From assembly GCF_003443875.1 (NCBI RefSeq), contig NZ_CP027482.1, positions 434,001 to 498,000 of the forward strand: a DNA stretch of 64,000 nucleotides, read 5' to 3'. Made by a program: the position numbers and the translations under genes. Below the pieces are notes generated by a model. The model saw only the letters and a list, made by a program, of their open reading frames with translations, made no database searches and had not been told where the DNA came from. This DNA comes from Aeromicrobium sp. A1-2 (GTDB lineage: Bacteria > Actinomycetota > Actinomycetes > Propionibacteriales > Nocardioidaceae). Shown piece by piece: positions 27,227 through 36,514 of this stretch (the stretch's first letter is position 1; each line of letters starts with the position of its first letter).

Positions 27227-28393
27227 ATGAACTTTGCCCTCTCCAGTGAGCACGAGACCTTCCGCCGCAGCGTGCGCGAGTTCGCTGAGGCCGAGGTTGC
27301 CCCGCACGTGGCGCAGTGGGACAAGGACCACCACTTCCCGGTCGACCTCGTGCACAAGATGGGCGACCTGGGCCTCTTCGGGCTCACCGCCCCGGAAGAG
27401 TTCGGCGGCGCCGATGGTGACTTCACGAGCCTGTGTGTCGCGATCGAGGAGCTCGGCCGGGTCGATCAGTCGGTCGGGATCACGCTCGAGGCCGGCGTCG
27501 GACTCGGCATCACGCCGATCCTGGAGTACGGCACGCAGGAGCAGAAGGAGCAGTGGCTCCCCGAGCTCGTCGCGGGTCAGAAGCTGGCCGGCTTCGGGCT
27601 CACCGAGCCGGGTGCCGGCTCGGACGCCAGCGCGACCAAGACCAAGGCCGTCGTCGACGGTGAGGAGTGGGTCGTCAACGGGTCGAAGCAGTTCATCACG
27701 AACTCCGGCAGCGAGATCACCTCGCTGGTGACCGTGACGGCCCGCACCGGGACGCGCGACAACGGCAGCCCCGAGATCTCCGCGATCGTGCTTCCCGCCG
27801 GCACGCCGGGCTTCGTCGCCGAGGCGCCGTACGACAAGCTCGGCTGGCACATCTCGGACACCCACCCGCTGTCATTCACCGATGCCCGGGTCCCGGTCGA
27901 CAACCTGCTCGGTGACCGTGGCCGCGGCTACGCGCAGTTTCTCGCGACGCTCGACGACGGTCGCGTGGCGATTGCCGCGCTAGCGGTCGGCTGCATCCAG
28001 GCCTGCCTCGACCTCTGCGTGGAGTACGCCGGGGACCGCACGACGTTCGGCGTGCCGATCGGCGCCAAGCAGGGCGTTGCGTTCCAGATCGCCGATCTCG
28101 CTGTGATGGCCCAGGCCGGGCGCGCGCTGACCTACCAGGCGGCCGCGATGAAGGATGGCGGCGCGTCCTCCAAGGACTTCAAGCAGGCCGCCTCGATTGC
28201 CAAGCTCTACACCTCGGAGGCCGCGGTCACCGCGACCCGCATCGCAACCCAGGTCTTCGGTGGCTACGGCTTCATGGAGGAGTACCCCGTCGCGCGCTTC
28301 TACCGCGATGCCAAGATCCTGGAGATCGGCGAGGGGACGTCTGAGGTCCAGCGCATGCTGATAGCGCGCGGACTGGGACTCCCGGTCGAGTGA
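27227..28393 (+). CDS. Acyl-CoA dehydrogenase
   Basis: 388 residues with the full family layout: N-terminal helical domain, FAD/substrate segment GFGLTEPGAGSDAS, beta-domain NGSKQFITN, and the C-terminal signature FGGYGFMEEYPVARFYRDAKILEIGEGTSEVQR (given here only as position, near residues 340-375), which contains the Glu of EGTSEVQR. It introduces the 2,3-double bond into an acyl-CoA, passing electrons to electron-transfer flavoprotein. Being divergent from the carboxylase alpha gene suggests branched or short-chain acyl-CoA catabolism (isovaleryl, isobutyryl or butyryl); chain length is not readable. Confidence 0.93.
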   Translation: MNFALSSEHETFRRSVREFAEAEVAPHVAQWDKDHHFPVDLVHKMGDLGLFGLTAPEEFGGADGDFTSLCVAIEELGRVDQSVGITLEAGVGLGITPILEYGTQEQKEQWLPELVAGQKLAGFGLTEPGAGSDASATKTKAVVDGEEWVVNGSKQFITNSGSEITSLVTVTARTGTRDNGSPEISAIVLPAGTPGFVAEAPYDKLGWHISDTHPLSFTDARVPVDNLLGDRGRGYAQFLATLDDGRVAIAALAVGCIQACLDLCVEYAGDRTTFGVPIGAKQGVAFQIADLAVMAQAGRALTYQAAAMKDGGASSKDFKQAASIAKLYTSEAAVTATRIATQVFGGYGFMEEYPVARFYRDAKILEIGEGTSEVQRMLIARGLGLPVE

Positions 28394-28429
28394 CGCACCA
28401 CTAGGTCGCAGGGCGCCAACCGATCAGAC

Positions 28430-28651
28430 CTACAGGTTGGTCATCTTGGTGCACGGGAGTGGAATGTGCTTGACCTCGGCGCCGAAATCGACCTGAGCGG
28501 ACTGTGTGCCTTGCAGGCTCACGATTCGACCGAGTCCGAAGGTGTCGTGCGAGACGCGGGCTCCCACTTCATACACTTCGGCAGCGATCTCCGGCTTCGC
28601 CTGGAAGGGACTGGACGGGTGGTAGCGGCGTCGCCGCGGTGAGGTTGCCAT
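28430..28651 (-). CDS. Small Tudor/KOW-like protein (hypothetical)
   Basis: 73 residues. An N-terminal basic stretch (RRRRYHP) is followed by a small beta-barrel-like segment, VGARVSHDTFGLGRIVSLQG, then QVDFGAEVKHIPL. This resembles the C-terminal nucleic-acid or RNA-polymerase-contacting module of UvrD/PcrA-type helicases and CarD-like proteins. The ATG at 28651 was chosen because the CAGTG palindrome lies immediately upstream. It is a stand-alone gene between convergent acyl-CoA dehydrogenase and maf. Its function is unknown; association with DNA or the transcription apparatus is an inference from the fold. Confidence 0.65.
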   Translation of the reverse strand: MATSPRRRRYHPSSPFQAKPEIAAEVYEVGARVSHDTFGLGRIVSLQGTQSAQVDFGAEVKHIPLPCTKMTNL

Positions 28652-28657
28652 CGTGAG

Positions 28658-28672
28658 TCCAGTGTCCCACTG
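28658..28672. promoter_or_regulatory. Second copy of the CAGTG-N3-CACTG palindrome
   Basis: TCCAGTGTCCCACTG is the exact reverse complement of 19226-19240 and lies six bases upstream of the ATG at 28651 in the same orientation relative to its gene as the lpdA copy. Two identical 15-mers at gene starts suggest a shared regulator or shared sigma-factor box. Confidence 0.5.
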
Positions 28673-28695
28673 TTTCGGGCCCGAGACTAACGAAA

Positions 28696-29289
28696 TCATC
28701 CTTCGGACGGCCGCCAGAGGTCGGTCCAGGCGATACCGAGGTCGCCGACGAGCTCGCGCAGCAGAGGCAGCGACAACCCGACCACGTTGTGGTGGTCGCC
28801 CTCGATACCGGTGATGAAGGCCCCACCGAGCCCGTCGATCGTGAATGCCCCAGCGACTGCGAGGGGCTCGCCGGTCGCGACGTAGGCGTCGATCTCTGCA
28901 TCGCTGATGTCCGCGAAGTGCACGACGGTCGAGGCCGTCTCGACGAATTCCCGACCCGCGCGACGTACGCAGTGCCCGCTGTGCAGGACACCGCTGCGCC
29001 CGCGCATGCGACGCCACCGACCGGCGGCCTCGACCGGGCCGGCTGGCTTGCCGAAGATCTCGCCCTCGAACGCCAGGACTGAGTCACAGCCGATCACCAG
29101 GGCGTCGGCGTCAACCTGCTCCGCGACGGCGCGGCACTTGAGCTGCGCGAGTGCCGCTGCGAGGTTGGCGGCGTCGGCTGAGGCGATGCGGTCCTCGTCG
29201 ACGCCGGACACAATGACCTCGGGGTCGATGCCGGCGGACCGCAGCGTCGCGAGACGCGCGGGGGAGGCCGAGGCCAGGATGACCCTCAT
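28696..29289 (-). CDS. maf: Maf-family nucleotide pyrophosphatase
   Basis: 197 residues beginning ILASASPARLATLRSAG, the Maf nucleotide-binding signature, with GCDSVLAFEGEIFGKP and FTIDGLGGAFITGIEGDHHNVVGL (late conserved region, near residues 155-180) also present. Maf proteins hydrolyse non-canonical or pyrimidine nucleoside triphosphates to monophosphates and affect septum formation when overproduced. The ATG overlaps the stop of the upstream gene (TGATG). The order accD-accE-hypothetical-maf is typical for actinobacteria. Confidence 0.92.
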   Translation of the reverse strand: MRVILASASPARLATLRSAGIDPEVIVSGVDEDRIASADAANLAAALAQLKCRAVAEQVDADALVIGCDSVLAFEGEIFGKPAGPVEAAGRWRRMRGRSGVLHSGHCVRRAGREFVETASTVVHFADISDAEIDAYVATGEPLAVAGAFTIDGLGGAFITGIEGDHHNVVGLSLPLLRELVGDLGIAWTDLWRPSEG

Positions 29290-29945
29290 CAAAGCGCCGC
29301 CTCGTCGTAGCGAGTGCGCACGACCTCGAGCCTCGGCTCCGCGAGCAGCTCGGTGAGCAACGCGTCGGATCCGGCCACCCCGGTCCAGGTGCCCTCGATG
29401 TTGGTCGTCACGAACCAGGCGTGATCGGTCGGCCACATCAGGTTCGGGCTGTTGATGTCGCGCGGCACCCCCTGGCCGTACGGCGCGGCGCCCCAGTGTC
29501 CGGCCTCGGCGAGCCGACCGGCGAACAGGAACTGGTCGCCGAGCAGCGGGCCGTCCATGACGTGCGGGGGGAAGGCCGGGGGCACAGGGGGTGGCGGCTT
29601 CTCCTGGGTGAAGATGCGCCCGGGCCACCGCGGTGGCCCGGAGAATGTCGTCAGGAAGCCGACCGCGTCGCCGCCGTGGATGTCGCCGTAGCCTTCCCAC
29701 AGTCCGAAGAAGCAGGCGTCTGGCGTCGTGGTGTGTCGAGCCAGCACGTCGCAGAGCGCACGCAGGAGGCTGTCGCGCAGGTGGCCCTCGTCGCGCTCCG
29801 CGTCGCCCGGGTTCTGCTCCGCGTGGAGCACCCGTGCGTAGGCGTCGAATCCAGACGGCCCCAATGTGGACCGCAGAGTCAGCGGCGCCTGATCGGCCAG
29901 GAACCAGTCGGCGGCGGTGAGGTCGGCCAACGGAATGAGGGTCAT
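29289..29945 (-). CDS. Conserved hypothetical protein (218 aa)
   Basis: No family is recognised with confidence. The protein has no signal peptide or membrane segment; it is rich in Trp, Gly and Pro, with a proline cluster (PPPPVPPAFPPH) in the middle and a C-terminal LIKE segment (WFVTTNIEGTWTGVAGS) that recalls actinobacterial proteins placed between accE and maf. The ATG at 29945 begins MTLIPLADLTAADWFL; the longer open frame runs into a palindrome and is rejected. It overlaps maf and is probably in the same operon as accE, 91 bases downstream of it. Confidence 0.6.
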   Translation of the reverse strand: MTLIPLADLTAADWFLADQAPLTLRSTLGPSGFDAYARVLHAEQNPGDAERDEGHLRDSLLRALCDVLARHTTTPDACFFGLWEGYGDIHGGDAVGFLTTFSGPPRWPGRIFTQEKPPPPVPPAFPPHVMDGPLLGDQFLFAGRLAEAGHWGAAPYGQGVPRDINSPNLMWPTDHAWFVTTNIEGTWTGVAGSDALLTELLAEPRLEVVRTRYDEAAL

Positions 29946-29957
29946 CCGCGCACTCCC

Positions 29958-30020
29958 CAAGATGTGGGCACTTTCCGGGCATTTCGGGCGACGGAACGCC
30001 CGGGAGGTGCCCACATCTTG
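29958..30020. repeat. Long inverted repeat within the acc operon
   Basis: CAAGATGTGGGCAC (29958-29971) and GTGCCCACATCTTG (30007-30020) are perfect 14-base arms. Pairing continues inward with CCGGGC/CCCGGG, so the hairpin reaches about 23 bp with mismatches. Unlike the other repeats it lies inside an operon, between accE and the downstream hypothetical gene, and has no GAGCCTG core. It could be an attenuator or an RNA-processing site separating acc expression from maf. Confidence 0.65.
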
Positions 30021-30036
30021 TTGGATGTCGGCATCG

Positions 30037-30297
30037 TCAGGCGCCGTACGCCGATCGGCGCCACTGGTCCGGGCCGAATCGGTGCGGGGCGCGGGCCTGG
30101 CGGGTCGGGTGGCCCCACTGCGAACGAATCCTTGGCTTGGTCCCGGCAGCAGCGTTGGCTGCGGCGGCGTTGCGAGCGGCCACCACTGCGACGAGGGCGG
30201 CCAGCTCCTCGGCGGTCAGGTCGCCCTTGACGACGCGCAGCATCGGCTCGGGCTCGGCCGGAGAGCTCGCGGCGTCCTCTGTCGGGTCGGGGCTCAC
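30037..30297 (-). CDS. accE: Acyl-CoA carboxylase epsilon subunit
   Basis: 86 residues. The short motif [23 protein letters not shown], placed after an acidic Pro/Glu-rich N-terminus, and the C-terminal [15 protein letters not shown] are the features of AccE-type subunits, which stabilise and stimulate the alpha-beta carboxylase complex in actinobacteria. The GTG start overlaps the beta-subunit stop (GTGA), so the two subunits are coupled. Small size and low complexity limit recognition, but the context is decisive. Confidence 0.88.
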   Translation of the reverse strand: MSPDPTEDAASSPAEPEPMLRVVKGDLTAEELAALVAVVAARNAAAANAAAGTKPRIRSQWGHPTRQARAPHRFGPDQWRRSAYGA

Positions 30298-31886
30298 AGC
30301 GGGATGTTCCCATGCTTCTTGGGCGGCAGCGTCTCACGCTTGGTCTTGAGCAGTCGCAGCGCCTTGACGACCTCGGCGCGGGTCTGGCTGGGCTCGATGA
30401 CTGCGTCGATGTAGCCGCGTTCGGCCGCGAGATACGGGTTGCACAGCTCGTCTTCGTACGCCGTCATGAGCTCGGCGCGGGTCGCGGCGGGATCCTCGGA
30501 TGCGGCGATCTCCTTGCGGTACAGGATGCCGACCGCGCCGGACGCGCCGACGACGGCAATCTGCGCCGAGGGCCAGGCGATGTTGATGTCGGCGCCCAGG
30601 TGCTTGGAGCCCATGACGTCGTACGCGCCGCCGTAGGCCTTGCGGGTGATGACCGTGACGAGGGGGACGGTCGCCTCGGCGTAGGCGTAGATGAGCTTGG
30701 CGCCGCGGCGGATGATGCCGTCCCACTCCTGGCCGGTGCCGGGCAGGAAGCCGGGAACGTCGACCAGGGTCAGCACGGGGATGTTGAACGCGTCGCACGT
30801 GCGCACGAATCGGGCCGCCTTCTCCGAGGCGTCGATGTCCAGGCAGCCGGCCAGCTGCATGGGCTGGTTCGCGACGACGCCGACGGAGCGGCCCTCGACG
30901 CGGCCGTAGCCGATCAGGATGTTGGGCGCGAACAGCGGCATGACCTCGAGGAAGTCGCCGTCGTCGACGATCGACTCGATCACGGTGTGCATGTCGTACG
31001 GCTGGTTGGCCGAGTCCGGGATCAGGGTGTCCAGCGCCAGGTCGGTCTCGGACGGCTCGAGGTCGGCGATCTCGTCGTACGGCTCGGGCTCCTCCATGTT
31101 GTTCTGCGGCAGGTAGGAGATCAGCGCCTTGACGTACTCGATGGCGTCTTCCTCGTCGGCGCCCATGTAGTGGGCGTTGCCGGACTTGGTGTTGTGCGTT
31201 CGCGCGCCACCCAGGTCCTCCATCGTGACGTCCTCGCCCGTGACGGTCTTGATGATGTCGGGGCCGGTGATGAACATGTTGGAGGTCTTGTCGACCATCA
31301 CGACGAAGTCGGTTACGGCGGGGGAGTAGACGTGCCCACCAGCGTTGGTGCCCATGATCAGCGAGATCTGCGGGATCACACCCGAGGCGTGCACGTTGCG
31401 CTTGAAGATCTCGCCGTACAGGCCGAGCGAGACGACACCCTCCTGGATGCGGGCGCCGGCGCCCTCGTTGACCCCGATGATCGGGCAGCCGGACTTGATC
31501 GCGAGGTCCATGACCTTGGTGATCTTCTCGCCGTAGACCTGCCCGAGGCTGCCGCCGAAGATCGAGAAGTCCTGGCTGAACACGCACACCTGGCGGCCAT
31601 CCATCGTGCCGTAGCCGGTGATGACGCCATCACCCAGCGGGCGGTTGCTCTCCAGCCCGAATGCCGTGCTGCGATGCCGTGCCAGCGCGTCGAGCTCGAC
31701 GAACGAGCCGTCATCGAGCAGCTGCTCGACTCGCTCGCGTGCGCTCTGGCGCCCCTTGGCGTGCTGCTTCTCCGCAGCCCGCTCGGCCATGTCGACCGTG
31801 GCCTCGGCGCGGCGACGCTGGAAGTCGGCCAGCTTGCCGGCAGTCGTGTGGAGCTCGGGATGGACTTCGATCTCGTGTTCGGTCAG
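30294..31886 (-). CDS. accD: Acyl-CoA carboxylase beta subunit (carboxyltransferase)
   Basis: About 530 residues with both crotonase-like halves: [13 protein letters not shown] and the oxyanion glycines [11 protein letters not shown] in the N half, [30 protein letters not shown] and the second oxyanion region [11 protein letters not shown] in the C half. It transfers carboxyl from biotin to acetyl/propionyl-CoA. The start is uncertain: no ATG, GTG or TTG lies in frame between the birA promoter and the conserved TTAGKLADF. The CTG at 31886 is favoured because GTTACGCT sits seven bases upstream and the resulting N-terminus ([20 protein letters not shown]) has family length. This gene overlaps accE downstream. 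Confidence 0.9.
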   Translation of the reverse strand: MTEHEIEVHPELHTTAGKLADFQRRRAEATVDMAERAAEKQHAKGRQSARERVEQLLDDGSFVELDALARHRSTAFGLESNRPLGDGVITGYGTMDGRQVCVFSQDFSIFGGSLGQVYGEKITKVMDLAIKSGCPIIGVNEGAGARIQEGVVSLGLYGEIFKRNVHASGVIPQISLIMGTNAGGHVYSPAVTDFVVMVDKTSNMFITGPDIIKTVTGEDVTMEDLGGARTHNTKSGNAHYMGADEEDAIEYVKALISYLPQNNMEEPEPYDEIADLEPSETDLALDTLIPDSANQPYDMHTVIESIVDDGDFLEVMPLFAPNILIGYGRVEGRSVGVVANQPMQLAGCLDIDASEKAARFVRTCDAFNIPVLTLVDVPGFLPGTGQEWDGIIRRGAKLIYAYAEATVPLVTVITRKAYGGAYDVMGSKHLGADINIAWPSAQIAVVGASGAVGILYRKEIAASEDPAATRAELMTAYEDELCNPYLAAERGYIDAVIEPSQTRAEVVKALRLLKTKRETLPPKKHGNIPL

Positions 31887-31893
31887 GGGGGTC

Positions 31894-31899
31894 AGCGTA
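31894..31899 (-). promoter_or_regulatory. Putative -10 (TACGCT) for leaderless accD
   Basis: On the minus strand GTTACGCT is followed by seven bases and the proposed CTG start at 31886. The same octamer at the same distance precedes folP-like at 60978. The TANNNT pattern and 7-base distance fit leaderless initiation. Confidence 0.45.
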
Positions 31900-31937
31900 A
31901 CGATTGGAGGTTGCGACCGATATGTGAGGCTGTTCTC

Positions 31938-32747
31938 ATGGCCTATCGAGACCTGGACCGCCCGCCGCTGGACGCTGCTGTGCTGCGTACAGCCCTGGTC
32001 GGCCCGGACACGTTCTGGACCGATGTCGTGGTGACCGCCGAGACCGGCAGCACGAATGCCGACGTCGCCGCTGCGGCCCGCGCGGGAGGCCCGGAGGGCA
32101 CGATCCACACGACCGACCTGCAGACCGCAGGACGCGGTCGGATGGACCGGGTATGGGAGTCACCGGCCGGCTCGGGGCTCATCGTGTCGGTGCTGCTGCG
32201 GCCAGCAGAAGTGCCGGCAGGGCGCTGGGTGTGGCTGCCGCTGCTGGTCGGTCTCGCGGTCGACGCGACGGCGCGCGAGTGTGGAGTCGGCTCCGGGCTC
32301 AAGTGGCCCAATGACGTACTGGTCGACGGTCGCAAGCTCGCCGGGATCCTGCTCGAACGCGTCGACACCCCGTTGGGTGCCGCCGCGATCATCGGGGTGG
32401 GCCTGAATGTGTCGATGCGGAGCGACGAGCTGCCGGTCGAGACCGCGACATCGCTCGCGCTCGAGGGCGCGGCCGAGACCGACCGGACGGTCGTCCTGCG
32501 GGTGTTCCTGCGCAACCTCGAGGCGCTCTATCGAGCCTGGTCGGCATCCGGCGGCGACCCCGCGGCAGGCATCCGCGACTCGTACGTCAGACGGTGCGTC
32601 ACGCTCGGCACGAGGGTCCGGGTGAGCCTGCCAGACGGCAGCTCGCTGGAGGGCCAGGCGACCGGGATCGACGAATTGGGGCGACTCCTCGTCGACGGCT
32701 CCGCGATCAGCGCAGGCGATATCACCCACGTCCGACCGGCGACGTGA
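31938..32747 (+). CDS. birA: Biotin--[acetyl-CoA-carboxylase] ligase
   Basis: 269 residues. The catalytic domain shows [11 protein letters not shown], the biotinyl-AMP loop [15 protein letters not shown] and [19 protein letters not shown], followed by a small C-terminal SH3-like domain ([11 protein letters not shown]). There is no N-terminal winged helix, so this is the non-regulatory class that only attaches biotin. Divergent from accD, whose partner accA carries the EAMKMEQ target. ATG 31938 gives the normal N-terminus. Confidence 0.93.
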   Translation: MAYRDLDRPPLDAAVLRTALVGPDTFWTDVVVTAETGSTNADVAAAARAGGPEGTIHTTDLQTAGRGRMDRVWESPAGSGLIVSVLLRPAEVPAGRWVWLPLLVGLAVDATARECGVGSGLKWPNDVLVDGRKLAGILLERVDTPLGAAAIIGVGLNVSMRSDELPVETATSLALEGAAETDRTVVLRVFLRNLEALYRAWSASGGDPAAGIRDSYVRRCVTLGTRVRVSLPDGSSLEGQATGIDELGRLLVDGSAISAGDITHVRPAT

Positions 32748-32759
32748 GAAAATCAGCAC

Positions 32760-33272
32760 ATGAGCCTCCCCCGCAAGCTGATGATCGACGGCGAACAGAC
32801 TGTCACCGACACCCGCACCCACATCAAGGTCCTGCTGGTCCCGTTCCTGATCCTGCTCGTCGTGGCCGGGGCCGGAGGCTTCCTGATCAACACGGTCGGC
32901 GGCTCGGGCAGCGGAATCCCGCGCTGGATCGTGGTCGCGGGGATGGTAATCCTGATCCTGTGGGGATCGGTGCTGCCGTTTCTCAAGTGGCTCACGTGGA
33001 CCTACACGCTGACCAACAAGCGCATCGTCGAGCAGAAGGGCCTGCTGACCCGTACGGGCCGGGTCATTCCCCTGAGCCGCGTCAACGACGTCGCGTTCGA
33101 GAAGAACCTCAACGACCGCATCCTCGGCTGCGGCACCCTGATCATCCACGACGCCAGCGAGCAGGCTGGGCTGCAGCTGCGGGACATCCCGCACATCGAG
33201 GCATTCCACCGCACAGTCTCCAATCTGGTCTTCCAGACGCACGACAACTCCTCGAGCGATGAATCGATCTGA
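32760..33272 (+). CDS. PH-domain (bPH2) membrane protein
   Basis: 170 residues. Two transmembrane helices (about 23-45 and 58-80) are followed by a bacterial PH domain of the YdbS/bPH_2 type, recognisable in WTYTLTNKRIVEQKGLLTRTGRVIPLSRVNDV. It begins 12 bases after birA and its end overlaps the cyclase gene by 14 bases, so it is likely co-expressed with both. Members of this family are of unknown function; a few protect against export or envelope stress. Confidence 0.85.
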   Translation: MSLPRKLMIDGEQTVTDTRTHIKVLLVPFLILLVVAGAGGFLINTVGGSGSGIPRWIVVAGMVILILWGSVLPFLKWLTWTYTLTNKRIVEQKGLLTRTGRVIPLSRVNDVAFEKNLNDRILGCGTLIIHDASEQAGLQLRDIPHIEAFHRTVSNLVFQTHDNSSSDESI

Positions 33273-34248
33273 CCTCCGCGACGACCTCGCCCGACTGATC
33301 CTCGGCGGCGAGCTCAACCTCACCAGCACGGAGGTCGCGGACAAGGGTGGGCTGAGCCTCGAGGACGGCAAACGGCTCTGGCGCGCGCTCGGCTTCCCCG
33401 ACACCGGCGACGCCATTGCGTACGGGGGCCCTGACGTCGAGGCGGTCGCAACGGTTGCGGCGGCGATCGAGACCGGGGTCCTCGATGAAGAGAGCATCTT
33501 CCGGCTGACCCGCGCGCTCGGCACCACGATGTCGCGTCTTGCCGACTGGCAGGTGTCGACGCTCGTCGAGCAGGTCGAGCACGATGTCCAGGGCGGCAAG
33601 TCCGCGAGCAGGCTGGAGGCAGCGGTCGGCTTGGCGACGGGCGTCGCCCGGGGGTTCGAGCAGCTGATGATCTATGCCTGGCGCAGACACCTGGCCGCTG
33701 CGGCGGCCCGCATCGAGGCGCTCGGCGCCGCCGACGAGGAGCTGCTGTCGACGGTCGTGACGGTGGGGTTCGCGGATCTGTCCCGCTTCACCCTGTTGTC
33801 CAATGAGCTCGACGACTCGACGCTCGGGGCGTTGGTCGAAAACTTCGAGACCCGCTGCAGCGACATCGTCACGGCCCACGGGGGGCGGGTCATCAAGACC
33901 TTGGGGGACGCGGTCCTGTTCGTGACGGCGGACGCCAAGGAGGGCACGCGCACGGCGCTCGACCTGGTCAGGCAGATTGCCTCCCGCGACGACATGCCCG
34001 ACATCTGTGTGGGCCTGGCGACCGGGTCGGCGATCAGCAGGTTGGGTGACGTCTTCGGTCCGTCGGTCAACCTGGCCGCAAGGCTCTCGCACGTTGCCCG
34101 CAGCAACCGGGTGCTGATCGACGAGGCGACAGCCGCGGCGCTCGACGACGAGTTCGACACCCGCACGCTCCCCCCGCGACCCCTGCGGGGGTTCGGCAAC
34201 GTCTCGCCGATCACGGTGAGCGAACGCCGCGGCTTCCGCTCCCGATAG
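33259..34248 (+). CDS. Class III adenylyl cyclase, Rv1264-like
   Basis: 329 residues: an N-terminal all-helical regulatory domain (about 1-160) and a C-terminal cyclase domain. All six canonical residues are visible: metal ligands D173 (GFADLSRF) and D217 (LGDAVLF), adenine-specifying K213 and D264 (GDVFG), and transition-state N271 and R275 (VNLAAR). Both specificity residues favour ATP over GTP. The N-terminal domain resembles the pH-sensing autoinhibitory domain of M. tuberculosis Rv1264; pH control here is an inference. No membrane segment is seen, so it is cytoplasmic. Confidence 0.88.
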   Translation: MNRSDLRDDLARLILGGELNLTSTEVADKGGLSLEDGKRLWRALGFPDTGDAIAYGGPDVEAVATVAAAIETGVLDEESIFRLTRALGTTMSRLADWQVSTLVEQVEHDVQGGKSASRLEAAVGLATGVARGFEQLMIYAWRRHLAAAAARIEALGAADEELLSTVVTVGFADLSRFTLLSNELDDSTLGALVENFETRCSDIVTAHGGRVIKTLGDAVLFVTADAKEGTRTALDLVRQIASRDDMPDICVGLATGSAISRLGDVFGPSVNLAARLSHVARSNRVLIDEATAAALDDEFDTRTLPPRPLRGFGNVSPITVSERRGFRSR

Positions 34249-34257
34249 GCTGGTGGC

Positions 34258-35385
34258 GTGTCCTCACCCCAGCTCGCGGTCATCGGCGGCGGCCAGCTGG
34301 CCCGCATGATGCAGCAGGCCGCGATCGGCCTCGACGTCCACATCCGGTTGCTCGCCGAAGGGCCCGAGGTGTCTGCCGCGCAGGTCGTGCCCGACCACGT
34401 CGTCGGCGACTACACCGATCTCGACACCCTCCGTGCAGTCGTCTCGAGCGCTCCTGTTGTGACATTCGATCACGAGCACGTGCCACCGGAGCACCTGCGC
34501 GCCCTCGAGGCCGAGGGTCATGCCTGTCGCCCGGGCCCGCACGCGCTGCTGTTCGCGCAGGACAAGGGCCACATGCGGGCACGTCTGTCCGAGATGGGCA
34601 TCCCGTGCCCACGCCACCGGATGGTCGCCAAGGCGGACGAGCTCCTGAGCTTCGGCTTCCCGGCCGTGGTCAAGACCACGCGCGGCGGATACGACGGCAA
34701 GGGCGTGTGGGTCGTGCGCTCGGCTGCCGATGCGGAGGAGGCGTTCGCGTCGGGTCGTGGGCTGCTGGCCGAGGAGCTCGTCGACTTTCGTCGTGAGCTG
34801 TCGGCTCTCGTCGCCCGGTCGCCGTCCGGCGAGGTGCGCGCCTACCCCGTTGTCGAGTCGCGCCAGGCCAACGGCGTGTGCGCCGAGGTCGTCGCTCCGG
34901 CACCCGACCTCGATCCCGTCCTCGAGGCGCAGGCCCGCGGGATGGCCGAGCAGATCGCGACCGAGCTCGACGTCACGGGAATTCTGGCAGTCGAGCTGTT
35001 TGAAACCACCGATGGTCGGCTGCTGGTCAACGAGCTCGCGATGCGGCCGCACAACACGGGCCACTGGTCGATCGACGGCGCCGTCACGAGCCAGTTCGAA
35101 AACCACCTGCGGGCCGTTCTCGACCTGCCGCTCGGCCCGACCGAGTCGCGTGCCCCGTGGTCGGTCATGGTCAACGTCCTGGGAGGTGCCGTGGACGACC
35201 TCAAGGCACAGCGGGCGATCGTCCTCGGCGCAGAGCCGGGCGTCAAGATCCACCTCTACGGCAAGGCCGTCAAAGCCGGACGCAAGGTCGGGCACGTCAC
35301 GGCGTACGGAAGCGATCTCGACGATGTGCTCCTCCGGGCTCGTCGTGCCGCAGCACTGATGACCGATGGAGTGACTCATGACTGA
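34258..35385 (+). CDS. purK: N5-carboxyaminoimidazole ribonucleotide synthase
   Basis: 375 residues of the ATP-grasp PurK family: N-terminal [16 protein letters not shown], the [11 protein letters not shown] segment, [15 protein letters not shown] and the late [17 protein letters not shown]. It converts aminoimidazole ribonucleotide, ATP and bicarbonate to N5-CAIR in purine synthesis. The GTG start is six bases after TAGGCT (34246-34251), which overlaps the cyclase stop; a separate leaderless promoter may exist. It overlaps purE by eight bases. Confidence 0.95.
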   Translation: MSSPQLAVIGGGQLARMMQQAAIGLDVHIRLLAEGPEVSAAQVVPDHVVGDYTDLDTLRAVVSSAPVVTFDHEHVPPEHLRALEAEGHACRPGPHALLFAQDKGHMRARLSEMGIPCPRHRMVAKADELLSFGFPAVVKTTRGGYDGKGVWVVRSAADAEEAFASGRGLLAEELVDFRRELSALVARSPSGEVRAYPVVESRQANGVCAEVVAPAPDLDPVLEAQARGMAEQIATELDVTGILAVELFETTDGRLLVNELAMRPHNTGHWSIDGAVTSQFENHLRAVLDLPLGPTESRAPWSVMVNVLGGAVDDLKAQRAIVLGAEPGVKIHLYGKAVKAGRKVGHVTAYGSDLDDVLLRARRAAALMTDGVTHD

Positions 35386-35893
35386 ACAGGCCCGTGTTGG
35401 CATCGTGATGGGTTCGGACTCCGACTGGCCGACGATGGAGGCGGCCGCGACGGCGCTGGCCGAGTTCGACATCGTGTACGAGGCCGATGTGGTCTCGGCG
35501 CACCGGATGCCCGACGAGATGCTGGCCTACGGTCGGGAGGCGCACGGCCGCGGCATCCAGGTCATCATCGCCGGCGCCGGGGGAGCGGCCCACCTGCCGG
35601 GGATGCTGGCCGCAGTCACCCCGCTGCCGGTCATCGGGGTGCCGGTGGCGCTGAAGTATCTGGACGGGATGGACTCGCTGCTGTCGATCGTGCAGATGCC
35701 GGCCGGCGTGCCGGTCGCGACTGTGTCGATCGGCAACGCCCGCAACGCGGGACTGCTGGCTGTGCGGATCCTCGCCACAGGTGATGCCGCGCTGACGCAG
35801 AAGATGGTCGACTTCCAGGCCGCGCTGGCGGACAGCGCCCGAGCCAAGGGCGAGAAGATCCGCAACCCCGGGCGTCCGGCCGGCTTCCGCTAG
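35378..35893 (+). CDS. purE: N5-CAIR mutase
   Basis: 171 residues beginning with [17 protein letters not shown], the class I PurE signature, followed by [11 protein letters not shown] (catalytic His) and [27 protein letters not shown] (present near residues 65-92). It carries out the step after PurK, forming CAIR. The ATG overlaps the end of purK, and the stop overlaps the stop of the convergent flavoprotein gene by four bases. Confidence 0.96.
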   Translation: MTEQARVGIVMGSDSDWPTMEAAATALAEFDIVYEADVVSAHRMPDEMLAYGREAHGRGIQVIIAGAGGAAHLPGMLAAVTPLPVIGVPVALKYLDGMDSLLSIVQMPAGVPVATVSIGNARNAGLLAVRILATGDAALTQKMVDFQAALADSARAKGEKIRNPGRPAGFR

Positions 35894-36513
35894 TACAGCC
35901 CAGCGGAGTACTGCTCGCCGTAGTAGGTCTCAAGATCGGCGAGTGAGTCGTTGGGACGCTCCAGGGTCTTGGCGATCTGCGCCCGGCTCGGCACGGCTTC
36001 CGGTGCCCACGACTCCGGGTCCCAGAGGCCGGACCGCAGGAACGCCTTGGCGCAGTGGAAGAAGATCTGCTCGACCGCGATCTCGAGGATCACTGCGGGT
36101 CGGTGCCCCCGGACGACCATCTGGTCGGCGTACGGCGCGTCTGCCAGCAGCGATGCGCGGCCGTTGACCCGCAGTGTGTCGTCACGGCCCGGCACCAGGA
36201 AGATCAGGCCGACCCGCGGATTCTGCAGGATGTTGGCGAACCCGTCGGCCCGCTTGTTGCCGGGCCGCTCAGGTATGGCCAGGGTGGTGTCGTCGACGAC
36301 GTGGGCGAAGCCGGCGGGATCGCCCTTGGGAGAGACGTCGCAGGCTCCCGAGGCGTCCGAGGTCGCGACGAGGCAGAAGGGCGAGGCCGCGAGCCAGGCG
36401 CGGTGCGGTGCGGAGAAGTGGTCGCGGTCCTTGTCCAGGACCCGCTGCAGCGGCGCGCCGAGGAGGTCGCGCAGGGCCGCCTCCGTGACGATCGGTGTGC
36501 GCATGAGCGCCAA
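35890..36513 (-). CDS. PPOX-class FMN flavoprotein (pyridoxamine-phosphate-oxidase-like)
   Basis: 207 residues with the split-barrel FMN fold: [24 protein letters not shown] and the later [31 protein letters not shown]. This matches the MSMEG_1061-type family rather than true PdxH, so the reaction is not known. The TTG at 36513 follows GGGAG at four bases and is preferred; the ATG at 36504 is an equally plausible start that would give 204 residues. It lies two bases after the preceding gene, so co-transcription is likely. Confidence 0.8.
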   Translation of the reverse strand: MALMRTPIVTEAALRDLLGAPLQRVLDKDRDHFSAPHRAWLAASPFCLVATSDASGACDVSPKGDPAGFAHVVDDTTLAIPERPGNKRADGFANILQNPRVGLIFLVPGRDDTLRVNGRASLLADAPYADQMVVRGHRPAVILEIAVEQIFFHCAKAFLRSGLWDPESWAPEAVPSRAQIAKTLERPNDSLADLETYYGEQYSAGLY

Positions 36514-36514
36514 C

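Noticed and set aside
28430..29017. Longer version of the small Tudor-like protein extending into maf
   Set aside because: The extension overlaps maf in another frame and crosses the palindromic box; only the last 73 residues look like protein.
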